A DNA stretch of 64,000 nt from Antedon mediterranea (lineage: Eukaryota > Echinodermata > Crinoidea > Comatulida > Antedonidae), in NCBI RefSeq assembly GCF_964355755.1, contig NC_092672.1, positions 2,418,001 to 2,482,000 of the forward strand. Reading direction: 5' to 3'. The translations under genes and the position numbers were made by a program. The notes below the pieces were generated by a model. That model saw nothing but the letters and a program-made list of their open reading frames with translations. It had not been told where the DNA came from and did not search any database. Below are positions 25,101-36,687 of this stretch, one piece after another (position 1 is the stretch's first letter; every line of letters begins with the position of its first letter).

Positions 25101-27177
25101 ATTTAAAAATACATGTATTATAAAATATTATTATGTATACATTTCTGAACCTCTTTTTTTACATTTAGAAAAGATTGAAGAATATCTGCTGCTAACACAA
25201 AAGGAAAACTGCAGGCAGGCCAGGATATTTACACCAGAAACAATGCGTGGTAGATACACAGTTGACATTTCACAGATGTTTACCGATATGGAACTACTGA
25301 AAGAACGTGAAAACAATAAAGGAAACAAACCAACAACATTGGAAGAAGTGGTAGATGTTATACAATCCACACCTGGATGTAAAGCCCTCATAGAAGGGGA
25401 GGGAGGTATTGGAAAAACTACCATATTAAGGCATTTATCGTACAACTGGTCTGATCAATCAATTAAATTATTTGAAGGTAAAATTGTGTTTCTTTTAAGT
25501 TTAAGAGATTTAAAAAAAGATGACGACATATCTGATCTGATTGTACAGCAACTGACAGATTTCAATTTAGACACAGATCTCCCAGAAGATCCACAGTTAA
25601 TTAAGGAATTTATAAATAAACATGACAATAACGTTGTGTTACTACTAGACGGATTAGATGAATTAAGATTTGATAATCAAAGCGTAATTAGTCTTTTCAG
25701 GAAAAAAAGGTTTAAACAAAGTACTGTAATACTTACTTCAAGACCGGAAAACATAGATGAATTTATAAAAGAGTGCAACGTACACATAAGAGTTAGTGGA
25801 TTCAACAAAGAGAGCATTGGAAAGTATATTGAAAAATACTTTAAGCATTTTGAAAATCAACAATTGGGAGAATCCCTTAAAGAAGAGTTGGATATTGACA
25901 CTCTTTTGCCTGGGGAAAAACATCCAGAAGCATATGCAATGTGCAAAAATCCAATGCTACTTCTTTCGATCTGTATGCTATGGGAAGATAATCAAAATCT
26001 TCCTAGTGATAATACTGATCTTTTCAAAGAATTATTTCGTAGTATTTTAAATCAATTTAACAAACAAAAACAATGTGACAAAATTTTAAAATTTGAAGAC
26101 ACCCCATCAAAATATATACACGCTATGATTTTGTTAGGCAAATGTATGTATATAAACTTAAAACGAAATAAACTTTCAATAAAAATAACAGATTTGAATG
26201 ATACACATTCCACAAGAGATATGATTGACATGGCCCTAAAACTTGGATTTGTTTACGAAGAAGCACCACTTTCAAAATCTAATTGTGAAAGAATATTTAT
26301 GCCTCCTCACAAATTGATTGTAGAATCATTGGTGGGATTTTACATGTCTAAATTATTTGAAAGTGAAAATATAAAGGATGACTCAGACATGAGACAATTA
26401 CTTATACCATTGGGTTATAATGAATTGGATGTAATAAAAGGCGGGTATTTCAAAGTTGCGAGACAGTTTGCACTTGGTTTTCTTGATGCTGCAACAGCTG
26501 GTTATTATTTAAAGCAATGGCTTACAAAACATTTCCCATTAAGAAAGAGTAGTAGAATTCGGAAGTTTTTTTTCGGCTTTAAGATTACATACAAGGAACG
26601 ATTTATTGAGAACATTTTAGAAATTAAACCTGCAACCTATGGACTTGTTGGTGTTAGGATTCAGAATGTATCAGGTGATGTATTTAATAACTTTCTTACA
26701 GAATGTTCTCTCAAACAAGTTCAATTAGCATTAGAATATCTCTCTATCAATGGTAATAACCTTCACAACATTGATGTTAATTCACTGTCTACATTACTCA
26801 TTATGTGTCCTAAGCTGACGGAGCTTTACATGAGGCATTGCAATCTATCAGGTGACGTCATCAATCACTTGGGTACAGAATGTTTTCTCAAACAAGTTCA
26901 ATTAGCATTACGTTATCTCGATATCTCTGATAATAACCTTCACAACATTGATGTTAATTCATTGTCTTCATTACTCATTATGTGTCCTGAGCTGAGGGTG
27001 CTTTACATGAGGGATTGCAATCTATCAGGTGTAGTCATCAACCACTTGAGTACAGAATGTTCTCTCAAACAAGTTCAATTAGCATTAGGCCTAACTCATC
27101 TCGATATCTCGAGGACTTTGAGACTATACCGAGTGCTATACAGTACATGCCTCACGACTAAGGAATATTTTTTCTGA
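22183..27177 (+). CDS. DED-like / NACHT / LRR receptor (NLR copy 2), 3' end replaced by retroelement sequence
   Basis: Paralogue of the gene at 825. Coding exons 22183-22192, 22291-22800, 23250-23345 and 25169-27177 join in phase to 874 aa. The DED-like exon differs from copy 1 by about one residue. The NACHT part differs by roughly a dozen substitutions over ~430 aa and keeps Walker A GEGGIGKTT and Walker B VVLLLDGLDELRFD. The linker exon is 45 bp longer because its Ser-rich unit (EEVPRSSS.DTRMQI) is present twice. The LRR modules differ more between copies, as expected of the sensing part. The frame leaves LRR sequence near 27110 and ends in ~20 residues encoded by the antisense strand of an inserted retroelement. 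Introns 2 and 3 carry insertions of ~0.3 and ~0.94 kb absent from copy 1. Expression is not shown. Confidence 0.85.
22884..23205. mobile_element. ~320-bp insertion in intron 2 of NLR copy 2
   Basis: Copy 1 reads straight through AAAACATTCACTACGTAAC at ~1517-1535. Copy 2 is interrupted after AAAACATTCAC and resumes at CACTACATAAC about 320 bp later. The insert contains TAGGCCTA palindromes and no coding frame. I could not define terminal repeats, so the element type is unknown. Confidence 0.6.
23953..24879. mobile_element. ~0.93-kb insertion in intron 3 of NLR copy 2 with 10-bp target duplication and hairpin ends
   Basis: Copy 1 has TACAAGATAAGGAGTG at ~2215. In copy 2 TACAAGATAA appears on both sides of a ~0.93-kb insert. 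Each end folds on itself: AGACTTGCCCCAAGTCT at the left and GTCTGGAGCCCAGAC at the right. A 10-bp duplication fits Mutator-like (9-11 bp) elements, and foldback ends are known in such non-autonomous elements. No transposase frame is present, so the family is unproven. Confidence 0.7.
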
Positions 27178-27882
27178 TCTTTCGGTGATATACGTAACTT
27201 GTCTAGTAGTGACAGTCTTACCAAGTTCGTCCACACCACTATATCGAAGGATGGCGGCACCAAGTATCGTGATTCCACCATTATTTGCAGCTTTCATTTT
27301 CATCGAGACTGGTAGAAGCTGAGTTACTTTCATCTGCAGCCGACGTAAAATATCAGTACCAGCTAAGCAACTTTGACAACCAGTATCAGGCATGACCAAG
27401 GCTTCAATTTTTGGAGTACTTTGTGAGAGGTTATACCCCAGTGCTTGATAGTCCTCTGGTAAGGCTTGTACCATAAGTTTGGTGAATGGATGTGGTCCTG
27501 CTTTCTTTCGAATCCAAGTGTCATTCAAGTCATCATATATGTGATGGCCAAGAGCAAGAGACCGAGCAACGACCATATCTGCATGAAATGTTGTACACAA
27601 CGCCGTGGTACTGTTAGCATCACCTTTCCTTGACGAAGATCGACAAACTGATTCAATATGATGTTTAATGCCACATTTGGAGCAGGTTTTACCATAGGCA
27701 GGGCATACCTGCCTGCGCATCGTTGGTAAACTCTTCGCACCATGTCCCTTATCACCGCAATATGTACAAATTGGGTCAGAGCCAATCTTAGCCTGTTGCT
27801 TTTGCAGTTGTCGATATGAGCTGCTGGCCGATGCTCCTTTGTAAGACGAGACGCGTGATATCAAGTTCCATCCAGGGACCAA
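27136..27882 (-). pseudogene. LTR-retrotransposon gag/protease fragment (CCHC knuckles + retropepsin-like)
   Basis: The minus-strand frame has a first knuckle CTYCGDKGHGAKSLPTMRRQ and then CPAYGKTCSKCGIKHHIESVC, i.e. CxxC...H...C units as in Gag nucleocapsid. About 100 residues later comes ALVMPDTGCQSCLAG, where D-T-G is the retropepsin active-site triplet, followed by ILGAAILRYSG. This order is typical of Gypsy/BEL-type retrotransposon polyproteins in invertebrates. RT, RNase H and integrase are missing, so the copy cannot be autonomous. The frame ends inside the NLR exon boundary. Confidence 0.75.
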
Positions 27883-28339
27883 AATGTGTAATGTAGTTAT
27901 TTTCCAGGCGAAGTTTACCGACGGTTACCGAAGGGAACACGGGTACTTTTTGTCAGGGAATATAATATACAGTAAAAAGCGTTCGCGTTCACTTCGTAGC
28001 TAGCTTCAGCGCCTAGAAAACCGCGACGTTTCATTGACCGTGAGAGTACGTCAGAGTGATATTATGCACTTTATATGCATTCATTATTGCCAGCGATCTA
28101 ACTTACTACTAAACAATAGTTAGGTACGCACTTGTCTGGCGGTATCCTTTTGTACGAATCGTTCAACGTTGGGTCGAGACGCGTGATATCATGTTCCATC
28201 AGGGGACCAAAATGTGTACTGTAGTTATTTTCCAGGCGAAGTTTACCGACGGTTACGTCGTGTACTGTGTCGACGTTACAGCAAAAACGAATTATGTTAA
28301 TTGTTCGTATGTTCACCAATTTTTTTAATTTACAAGTAA

Positions 28340-29097
28340 CCTTCTGTACCGTGGGGCACCTAAAATGAATTTTTCATCCATTACTAAACAAAAAAAAACG
28401 TGCCATTTTTGCTTAGCCAACATCTTATTATAGCTAAGTTATTACATTTTCAATGTCCTGTATGTCATGAATTTCTCACCACTCGGAAGTCCAGATGGTA
28501 CGCACGCATACACTTGGGAGGAATAAACTTATTTCCCCGACTGAAAAAGGTCTACTTGCGTTTTTTAAGCATCTAGGCTTGATGTTTCCAAAGTATAAAA
28601 TGCAATTTTTTGAAGACCTGCAGCTCTAGTTTTAAACAGTTTCTTAGCTCAGCCCCAGCAATAAAGCTGGTCATATTTCGAAGTACAAGAAGTGCATTTT
28701 CCGGGACCTAACATCTCTATTTTTCAAACATTTCTTAGCTCAGTCACAACCATGATAGGGACTTATATATTTTGTTTCATGTTTTGAAGTATAATAAGTC
28801 CAATTTCCGGGACCTCCAACTCTATTTTTCTAAATTTTCTTTAAACTTTTTTTTTTTAAATTGAAAAATATGGATTGAAACAGTCATCGCGCATCGTTTT
28901 TTTGCACGCAGTATTTTATTTATGCATTATAAAAAATGGAAAAAGTGGCTACCCTAAATCTGATTAAAATGACCTCAAATGACGCTAGAACGCGTTGCTT
29001 CTGGGGGCTTCGTCCCCTGTCCCCCAGCCTAGTGATGCTCGCTTCGCTCGCATAGCCCCCTCGTCGGGGAATGTAGCCCCCGCGTCGGGAAGATCCT
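28340..29097. repeat. Right part of the insertion: three ~110-bp repeats and a hairpin-rich tail
   Basis: Between ~28580 and 28850 a module containing AAGTATAA(A/T)A..., CCGGGACCT and TTTCTTAGCTCAG occurs three times. The end (28985-29095) is rich in short palindromes such as GGGGGCTTCGTCCCC and GCTTCGCTCGC. I cannot assign it to a family. Confidence 0.55.
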
Positions 29098-29330
29098 GAT
29101 TGCAATCTATCAGGTGAAGTAATCAATTACTTGACCGAAGAGTGTTCAAACAGAGCCATGACGTTTTTTAAATAATTTTACAATCCTATTATAGTGTGTA
29201 CAATTTATATATAATTATAAATAAACATCACCTTTATAAAACTCGCAGAACGTAAGTGTCAATTTGGAAATTCCCGTTATAATTGCATCTGTAATCTAAA
29301 AATGTCATGCAATCTATAATAGATCTTCAA
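29098..29330 (+). pseudogene. Stranded terminal LRR codons, native stop and 3' UTR of NLR copy 2
   Basis: The frame DCNLSGEVINYLTEECSNRA... ends at TAA 29173-29175, matching the stranded tail of copy 1 at 9750-9830. It is cut off from its gene by the insertion at 27111. The following AT-rich UTR also matches. Confidence 0.8.
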
Positions 29331-31465
29331 ACAAATCCGAAATAGATTATTTTCAAATATATAATTTTGTCTTTTTAAAGAATAATCTCAAAGCAAAATT
29401 TTATTTTTTCAAAAGTGTGTTCCTCTTCTCCTTGCGTCGAATACGCGTACTTCATACATATTAATCATCTTCTTCCTAGACGCGCGCGTACAATCAAAGA
29501 GAGCTAGCTAGCTCTCTGCATTTCTTCTCTACATGCTACATACGCGTGTACAGGATATTATACGTATAAATACTATATAAGTTAGGCAACAATTGTTGCT
29601 AAGTGATATTATTTTTATTTAATTACAACATGATACTGTATGGTAGGAATTGACAATTTATATTCTGTGTGTTTATATTGGTATAATTCAGTTTTTCTTG
29701 GTTTTTCTTTATTTTGTATTTTCTACACATCTTTTTTAACAAATACAGCTCAAATGACCAGTTCTTTTCCGATATTCTTGAGATATTTGATTTGTGGTGA
29801 ATGTGCAATGTATAAAGTCAGCATAACTACACTACCATAGTCATTCATATGTTTTAGTGATGTTGTTTTTACTTAGTTTAACATTTTACGTAGTAGATTT
29901 ATTTATAATCTATTTTAAATTTGTTCATATTTTGGGGGAAATACATGTTTAATAACGATGGTGATATATGGTATTGGCAATTTGATATAATTCATGTCTG
30001 ATATAATAGACGAACATTTTTTATATTTCTTGTTTGTACAATTCTTTTGAATTTGGGCAATTTGTACGATGTATGTATATATATTTATGATAATTTAATT
30101 AATTAATGTAAGTATGTTGATAATATTAATTAGACTCTAAGTAATAAATGTGCCAAACTGTGCATGGCAAATTTCATATTGCGTTAACTTTTACTTGATG
30201 ATGTCAAATAAAAGTAATAATGGTGTAATTCTTAAACGTTGTTTATCTTTTCTTAGCCTTTGTGTGATTGAAAATAATTCATGTGATCAGAGGCAGATCC
30301 AGGATCACATGATCTACCCTCTCGACACCCTTTATTTTCACCGTCTAAACACACCTTAATATGGTCGAACCAGTCAAGATCTTGGACCCCCCTCCCCCCC
30401 CCCCCCCAAGGGATATGCTCTCCTCTCAAATCTATTATTAGCGTAATTGTTCATAAATTCTGGATCTGCGCCTGGTGATACAGTATGTATGTAGCCTAGG
30501 CCTACAGTATTTATCTGCGCCTGGTGATATGTTGGAATACAGTATTTTGGAATACAGTATTTATCACAAATAAATCTGAGACAATCATTTGCAGTGGCGG
30601 ATCCAGGATTTTGAAAAAGGGGCCCAGGGCCTAAAGATAATGTTTTCAATGGATCTAGTTAAAAAAATCGTTGTCGTTTTAACATCAAATTACCTATCAA
30701 AAATTAAATACGGTCGGTACATTTTCACAGAACACTTATTTTTATTGACGTTATATCACGATTCGCCAATTTGATGATGGACAATATAAACCAATGAATG
30801 TTTCATACTGAGAGCAAATCGATTTTATAAATTAATAAAATAATAAATATTTCCAAACAATATTCAAAACAGCATTACTGTACTGGTACTAAGATTACCA
30901 TAAAGACGCCAACAGAAAAACAATATACATATTAAAGCTAGCTACCTTCATTTTGTTTACACATCGAATTTGAATATTACAAGAATAAAACATGATTATA
31001 TAAATATGAAGACAATAGTGATAGTGATGAAGAAGCTGTTTAGATGATTATACAGGTCACGACGAGATACTGATAGTGGTGATCACAACCACGTATATTG
31101 TGTACAACGCCAGCTACCTATTTGAATATTACAAGATTAAAACATGATTATAATCAAATAATGAATATGATAGTTACGAAGACAAATGGTGCTATGTTGA
31201 AGTTACTGAGCGATGATCAACGACGTATACTTTTGTACAGCAATGATGATGCAATGCTACTAGATACATTTGATAACAGTGTAAGTTTTATAAACAAATA
31301 AAAGGAAATGGAAAAATATAAACATTATTATCCTGTTTGTATTTACAAATTATTAAACAAAAGTATAAACTTAATAAACCGTACGCTAAGTCTTCTAAAT
31401 CAGCATAATTATAAATAATTACAAAGTTTGTTTGCTCATGCAGGTATCAACAAAGCAATACCATG
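29330..31465. repeat. Duplicated NLR 3' flank (partner of ~9960-12440)
   Basis: Collinear with the copy-1 flank except for indels, a C homopolymer at ~30388-30408 inside a MITE, and a single 57-bp unit where copy 1 has about six. At 31190-31285 a short open frame (MLKLLSDDQRRILLYSNDD...) ends in a good splice donor context (CAGTGTAAGT). This could be an orphan exon of the unit, but I could not connect it to a gene. Confidence 0.55.
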
Positions 31466-31641
31466 CAGGGAAAAATTTCATTTTTAAATTTTGTTTAGCA
31501 ATATTGCTAATCAAACTGATTTTTTGAGTCGAGAAACATAGTTTTGTATTGTATTTTTTGCTACACAAATTTAAAAATCTGTAGCAAAAAGGTTGTTTTG
31601 TATAGCTTTTTGCTATGCTACACTGGCGAAATTATTCCCTG
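31466..31641. mobile_element. hAT-like MITE with CAGGG termini
   Basis: Starts CAGGGAAAAATTTC and ends GAAATTATTCCCTG, a near-perfect ~14-bp inverted repeat, with no coding frame. It is absent from the matching place in copy 1 (~12480), so it inserted after the duplication. CAGGG-type ends are typical of hAT elements. The flanks are too repetitive (CCATG on both sides) to settle the target duplication. Confidence 0.6.
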
Positions 31642-31879
31642 CCATGTATTTCCAATACCACCTTCATAATACCATGTTGTAATATACGTTTACCACAAAG
31701 TGCTAATTATAATATTAGAAAAACTCTAAAAGACTCAAAATCTATCCACCACCTAATCAAACTGGAAGTTAAAAAAGAAATTTTATTTTTTAATAATTGC
31801 ACAAATAAAGGAATGCGTTGCACTGAATGTTTCTTAATGAATAAATTGTATGTAACGCAATAAGTTATCCGAGTGCTTG

Positions 31880-32530
31880 CCAGGTGATACATAATCTATC
31901 ACGCGCGCAAAGAGTGTTCAAAGAGAAATGATTTTACAATCCTACTAATAGTGCATGTATATATAATTCTATATAAACAGCACATTTTTAAAAACTCGCA
32001 GCACGTAAGTGTAAATTTGAAAATTCTCGTTAGAATTGCATCTGTAATCTATAAACTGCATACTTTATATAATAGATATTCAAACAAATTGGGTAGGCCT
32101 ATTATAGTAATATAATTAATATTATAATTTTATTTAAAGCAAATTTTTACTTTCTCAACAGTTTATTCCTACCTAGCCTACAATGGTATTGTTGCTGCAC
32201 ATTCTGCAGAGGCTCAGAGCACTCACAGTTTGAATACAGATAGTGTTTGTTGTATTTAGGTTGCAAAAAGTTGGTGGACCTAAAAACTGATTCTTCTAAT
32301 CCATACTCTTTAATATTAAACAGATACAATTATGATTGCCTGTACAAAACATCTTTAGCACTTTATTATTAGTTTGGTTAAATAGTATAATATTTTAATA
32401 TAGTAAAATTTGATTATTTCAATACATACATAATTTATTTTTTATGATTTTGTCTTTACATTATTCTTTTAACATTAAAACATTAATTACAGGGAATTGT
32501 ACAAAGCAAGGATATTTCTCCATTTAACAA
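31880..32530. pseudogene. Third, degenerate NLR 3' end and flank
   Basis: GAGTGTTCAAA followed by GATTTTACAATCCTA and the later AACTCGCAG.ACGTAAGTGT blocks match the terminal codons and 3' UTR of both NLR copies (9790-9960, 29140-29330) with clear divergence. 32180-32530 in turn matches 13810-14130. No DED or NACHT exons accompany it. Confidence 0.65.
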
Positions 32531-32890
32531 CCACATTGGATTCGATGACATGACTGTGTAATGCATCACATTAAAGTCACATGATCAAGTTTGTTAGTAA
32601 TGTCGTAGCAAGGTCATTGACCTTACAAGCGGTAAACTTGGAAACATGAGATTTAGTAAATATGCACACACAGCGCATGGACTTACTTTTCATTACTAGC
32701 CAATTGGGCAAGTTACATGTTTGGCCATATACCATTTTACTTGCAGAAACCAAACACAATTCATTACACTCTTTAATACAAATGTTGTCTAAGTGCAGAT
32801 CTTGTGTTTTAAATGAGAAGAACAATAAATATTTCATATCACAATTTACACAGATATTTGAATAATATTAGCAAGACAATTGATTTCATT

Positions 32891-35800
32891 TTAGAAGCTA
32901 ACTCCTCCACGTTCTCGGGAAAATCCAATTCGGCTTTGGTTGAACACCGTCGAACTAAGGCCAATGTGAATAGTGAAGCGTAACGGTGCTTCCTGAACGT
33001 TTAGGTTCGAATCTCCAGTTGCTGTTTTGATTGCCTGAACAATTGCATTTTGGAATGCATCAACCTTAAAAGAAAATGAAGAAAGACAGGTATTAGTTAT
33101 AAAGACCTCGGCTGCAGTAGTACCATGGTAGTACATAAGACACTTAGTGAAGTTTCTATGTATTGTTTTTATTAGATTTGAAGGGTGGAAAGTTGAGCCT
33201 AGCTGATAATAAAAATGAAGAAAGACAGGCATTAGTTATAAAGACCTCGGCTGCAGTAGTACATATAGACACTTAGTGAAGTTTCTATGTAATATCTTTG
33301 ATGTTTTAATTCATAGTAATAATTTATTGGCACCACCTGCAGCTGAAATAGTTTCCCTATCTAAAGCGTGGTTCCCACTAGCGAAGTGAATTGACCAATC
33401 ACAAGCGATGGCTTATTCGCTTGTAATTGCTAACTGTCTATAACTTCGCTTGTCATTGGTTAAAACGCTTGCGTTGGGTTTACGTCCTTGCGTTACGTTC
33501 TAGTGGGAACCAAGCTTTACAGTTAGTCTAATTCAGTCTAGTGAATTAGTTCTTGTCAAAAAACATTCATCTAAAGCTCTGTCTACACTATCAAAATAGT
33601 TTGACAAAAAAATGATGGTATTGATATGCCCAAATATGGTAGTGATATGACATCATCACATTTTTTTGTCACATAAAGTTTGATAGTGTATGCAATGCTT
33701 TATAAGGCTAATAAAACAATATCATATATAAAATAATGTGATTTTATTGTAAATTTCAGACAATAAAATAATATTTATTATGTATAGAGAAAACAAATAT
33801 TAAAAAAAGGAAATAATCATGTGTAAATGAAGATACATTAAATTGTACTGTTGAATGAAATTGAGGAGATTCAACAAAAGTGTTGTTTTTTCAATCCACA
33901 ACAAGAAAAACCTCTTTTTTCTAGGCCTTACCTTGTATGTCTTGGCATCTCTTGCTGTGTGTTGCAAGGGGTGCGAAGTTAGTACAATCCATGGTATTGT
34001 TTGACTCCATGGGTTCCATAATTGGGCTAACCCTGGCTCTTGGCCTTTGTTCCAGGATAACTTAACACCCATTCCATCTCTTGGCCTGTAATCATATATA
34101 TTTTTATTTATTTTAAAAATACCTCCTGAAAATGTATGTTGATTTAAAGAGTATATAGTATAATAATACTTTAACAAAGTAATAATCTACACATTTGTCT
34201 AAATCATTATAATAAAACTATAATATATAATTGTTAATGATGGTACTCAAATTAAATTAGGGTGCGCTTTATAGACCCATTGCAAGCAGTATAATGCCTA
34301 TTATTATCAGCAAACAATCTATACTCTTCTTTCTGAATATTGTCCGAGATTAACAACTTAACATCTCATTCAAATAACATTTTGTAATTATCAATACCAA
34401 ATATCATCAAATGAGAGAATGATTTCATTAAAGTTGGATAAGTTAAGCTGGGATAAGTTAAGCTGAGATAATTTGGACTAATCAGTAATTAATAACATAT
34501 TTTCTGGCACTGTTTCAACGCTTACCTAAGTCAACACTCCCAAACATGGATGCATTAGGCCGGTAAAAAATTATGATTTTCAGAATGTATATCAATAAAA
34601 TAAGGAAATATTCACAGAAAATAGATTCAGGAAACCGTTCCCTCAAAAAACAAAACAAAAAAATGTTTCCTACGATTAGTTGACATCGCATTTGACTTAC
34701 TTTACTAGCGTTTTCTCTGGATACTCAAACAACCCTGACTGTACACTGTGCACCATGTTCAGGAGTATCTTCTTGGATTCTTTAATGCGTTCCACAACAA
34801 AGTCGTATTTTACAACCACCAGCATCTTCTCGGTTAACATAACTAGCTTTTCTTTCTCATTGTCCCAGTGGTCAACTCTGTAAAATATATGGTTATGTAC
34901 TTATAGGACATTACAGCAGGATGCTGAGCTCACTTAGCCAAGATAGGAACTTGTTGTAACAGCCCTTTGGGGGTTACAGTTGTGGTTACAGCAAGTACAA
35001 CATTCTCCGGTTTCTGTTTAGGGGCGTGGAACTGATGGTGTTGCAACCACACATAAAACCTTTGATCCAACAAACCTCAACATCCCCTTGTTAGATTTCT
35101 TGGTATTATACACAATTATTATTGCACCGTTGTGTAAATTGCAATGAGCATCTCCTTTTTGATGGGAACCAGTGCAAAATAAGATTTATATTATTGCTAT
35201 TTTATAATCAATTATTTTTAATATACCGTAATACTGTAATAATAAACATAGTATTAGTCATAGCTAAACCTTAACATCAAACCCATTTTAATGAGAACTT
35301 AATTACCATGCATAGTTGTGGAAAGGGGAAGGTGAGGGGGACGAGAGTCAATGTTTGAGTTGATCAAAGAACTTACTCTGTCAACAACCAAACACCTTGC
35401 ACCTTGCCATCCGATTCTGTCAGCACTTTCTGTTTACAGTCATTAACTGCCTCTTCCATCCGACCTCTCTGAAATGATTAAAGTTTTGAAAATTTATAAT
35501 AAGACATGCCACACCCATTGTGATATCGCCCACCAAACTTACTTTGTCCACTTTTTTTTCACAGTCACACCTACCATGTTCATGAATGATGAAGGTATTA
35601 AAATCCTCCCTTCCCACTCTGCTGGTCACACCTTAATTTTATTATTTATAAACATTTTTTATTTAAAAAAATCTAACAAAACATAAAATGTTTTTATTTT
35701 GGTACGGTGTATACAAAACATAAACAGAAAACACACCTTTCCAGCGAAAAAGCAGTCCTGGATTGTATCTGGAAGTGGAGTTGTTTCAGTGCGTCCACAA

Positions 35801-35982
35801 ATAGAGTTAGCCCTGCGCAGGCTAGGAATATCTACGTTCATAACGCTCTCATCCTTCGGGTCATTCGGCGTAAAGAAAGGACTTGCATCATCAGCTAGGC
35901 TCAACTTTCCGCCCTTGAAATCCACCTCTTGATTAGCTAGGTTTTCATCTAGACCTGCACCATTTGATACTGGGTTTGACAT
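32891..35982 (-). CDS. TPRG1L: TPRG1L-like hSac2-domain protein, 280 aa
   Basis: Five coding exons (35737-35982, 35377-35468, 34701-34877, 33932-34085, 32891-33064) join in phase with GT/AG sites, giving 280 aa against ~270 for the vertebrate protein. Recognisable segments are RMEEAVNDCKQKVL, GVWLLTEVDHWDNEKE, LWNPWSQTIPW and the terminal IGFSRERGGVSF, which follow the order of the TPRG1/TPRG1L family (hSac2 domain). In mammals TPRG1L is a presynaptic vesicle-associated protein; the role in this animal is unknown. The N-terminal ~80 residues are disordered-looking and acidic. Its ATG lies ~0.7 kb from that of CDK11 in head-to-head arrangement, suggesting a shared promoter region. A partial copy of its last exon sits at 15165. 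Confidence 0.85.
33066..33300. repeat. Tandem duplication in TPRG1L intron 4
   Basis: AATGAAGAAAGACAGG...TAAAGACCTCGGCTGCAG occurs at ~33075 and again at ~33217, about 142 bp apart, nearly identical. It starts directly behind the exon 5 acceptor and includes no coding sequence. Confidence 0.8.
33362..33519. mobile_element. 158-bp MITE with GGTTCCCACTAG TIRs
   Basis: Left TAAAGCGTGGTTCCCACTAG and right CTAGTGGGAACCAAGCTTTA are inverted repeats of ~20 bp with TA at the outer ends. The interior has internal dyads around CGCTTG. No coding sequence. It lies in TPRG1L intron 4. The TA-type target suggests a Tc1/mariner-like origin (inference). Confidence 0.8.
33572..33702. mobile_element. MITE with GCTCTGTCTACACTATCAAA termini (copy a)
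   Basis: Starts TAAAGCTCTGTCTACACTAT and ends with a partly degraded inverse copy (TTTGATAGTGTATGCAATGC). The centre holds ATGCCCAAATATGGTAGTGA and GACATCATCA. The same family occurs at 41137, 41360 and 49322, and as a fragment at 38245. Confidence 0.8.
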
Positions 35983-36687
35983 ATTTACATAAATATAGCG
36001 TTTTATTTTCAGTTGTTAAACTCCTCGTTTGTTTACCAGTAAAATGTAAACAACAACATCTAAAATGTACGTCGCGACAAGAAGAAAAAAGGGTGCTGCG
36101 CCACCAAACCAAAACAGATTGTTTTTTGTGACATTGGTGGCGCTCTTAAAGTTTTAACATTCGACCGCACGGCGTTTTTGTTGTTGATGATCGCGGGGAG
36201 CAGCCGTACCGAACGTGCATGTGTCGAGCTAGTGGTTCAATGGATGGGTAGCCTAGGCTAGCACCAAACGATTAATTCAGTAAGTTCAGAATATAATAAC
36301 AGTTTACAAACCTGATATAATAAATTATGTTATAAAGTATAGGCCTAGGTATAATTAAAAGCCAGGCGTGGCCCCTAGCTAGGCCTAGATAATATTATAA
36401 TGAGTTTTGATGAATAAATAAATATCGCAAATCACGATGATGATGTAGCCTAGGCCTAGCCTTAGTAGACTAGTATAAAAGCGATATGATATAATAGTAG
36501 GCATAGAGGATTATGCCTACCTATACCGTCTAGGCCTAGCTAGCTAGGCACAACGGTCACTAGGCCTACATACAATGGGAATCCCACAATGCATCTTCAC
36601 ACACAGTCTACATTCATAGTTACTACGAATGTATTTATATTATCAATCATATTCATACATATATTATAACTTAATAGTTGGCAGAAC
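35983..36687. promoter_or_regulatory. Shared upstream region of TPRG1L (-) and CDK11 (+)
   Basis: About 0.7 kb separates the two start codons. The centre (36070-36240) is comparatively GC-rich, with GCGACAAG, GCCGTACCGAACGTGC and similar CpG-containing stretches, as in broadly active bidirectional promoters. A cluster of TAGGCCTA palindromes follows at 36340-36570. A TTGGCAG acceptor-like sequence just before the CDK11 ATG suggests a spliced 5' UTR. No core element is assigned. Confidence 0.45.

Larger units (their letters stand above)
27111..29097 (-). mobile_element. Composite retroelement insertion in the LRR exon of NLR copy 2
   Basis: LRR sequence stops after GATATCTC at 27110 and resumes at GATTGCAATCTATCAGG from 29098. 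About 75 bp of the expected LRR module is missing, so insertion was accompanied by target loss. The left part encodes, on the minus strand, a zinc-knuckle and aspartic-protease region. 27846-27935 and 28173-28255 are a direct repeat of ~85 bp (GAGACGCGTGATATCA...) that could be remnants of LTR or leader sequence. The right part (28340-29097) is a different repeat. No reverse transcriptase is seen. Confidence 0.7.

Noticed and set aside
27111-29097. Endogenous retrovirus
   Set aside because: Only knuckle and protease traces are present; there is no RT, integrase or envelope, so a plain LTR-retrotransposon fragment is the simpler reading.
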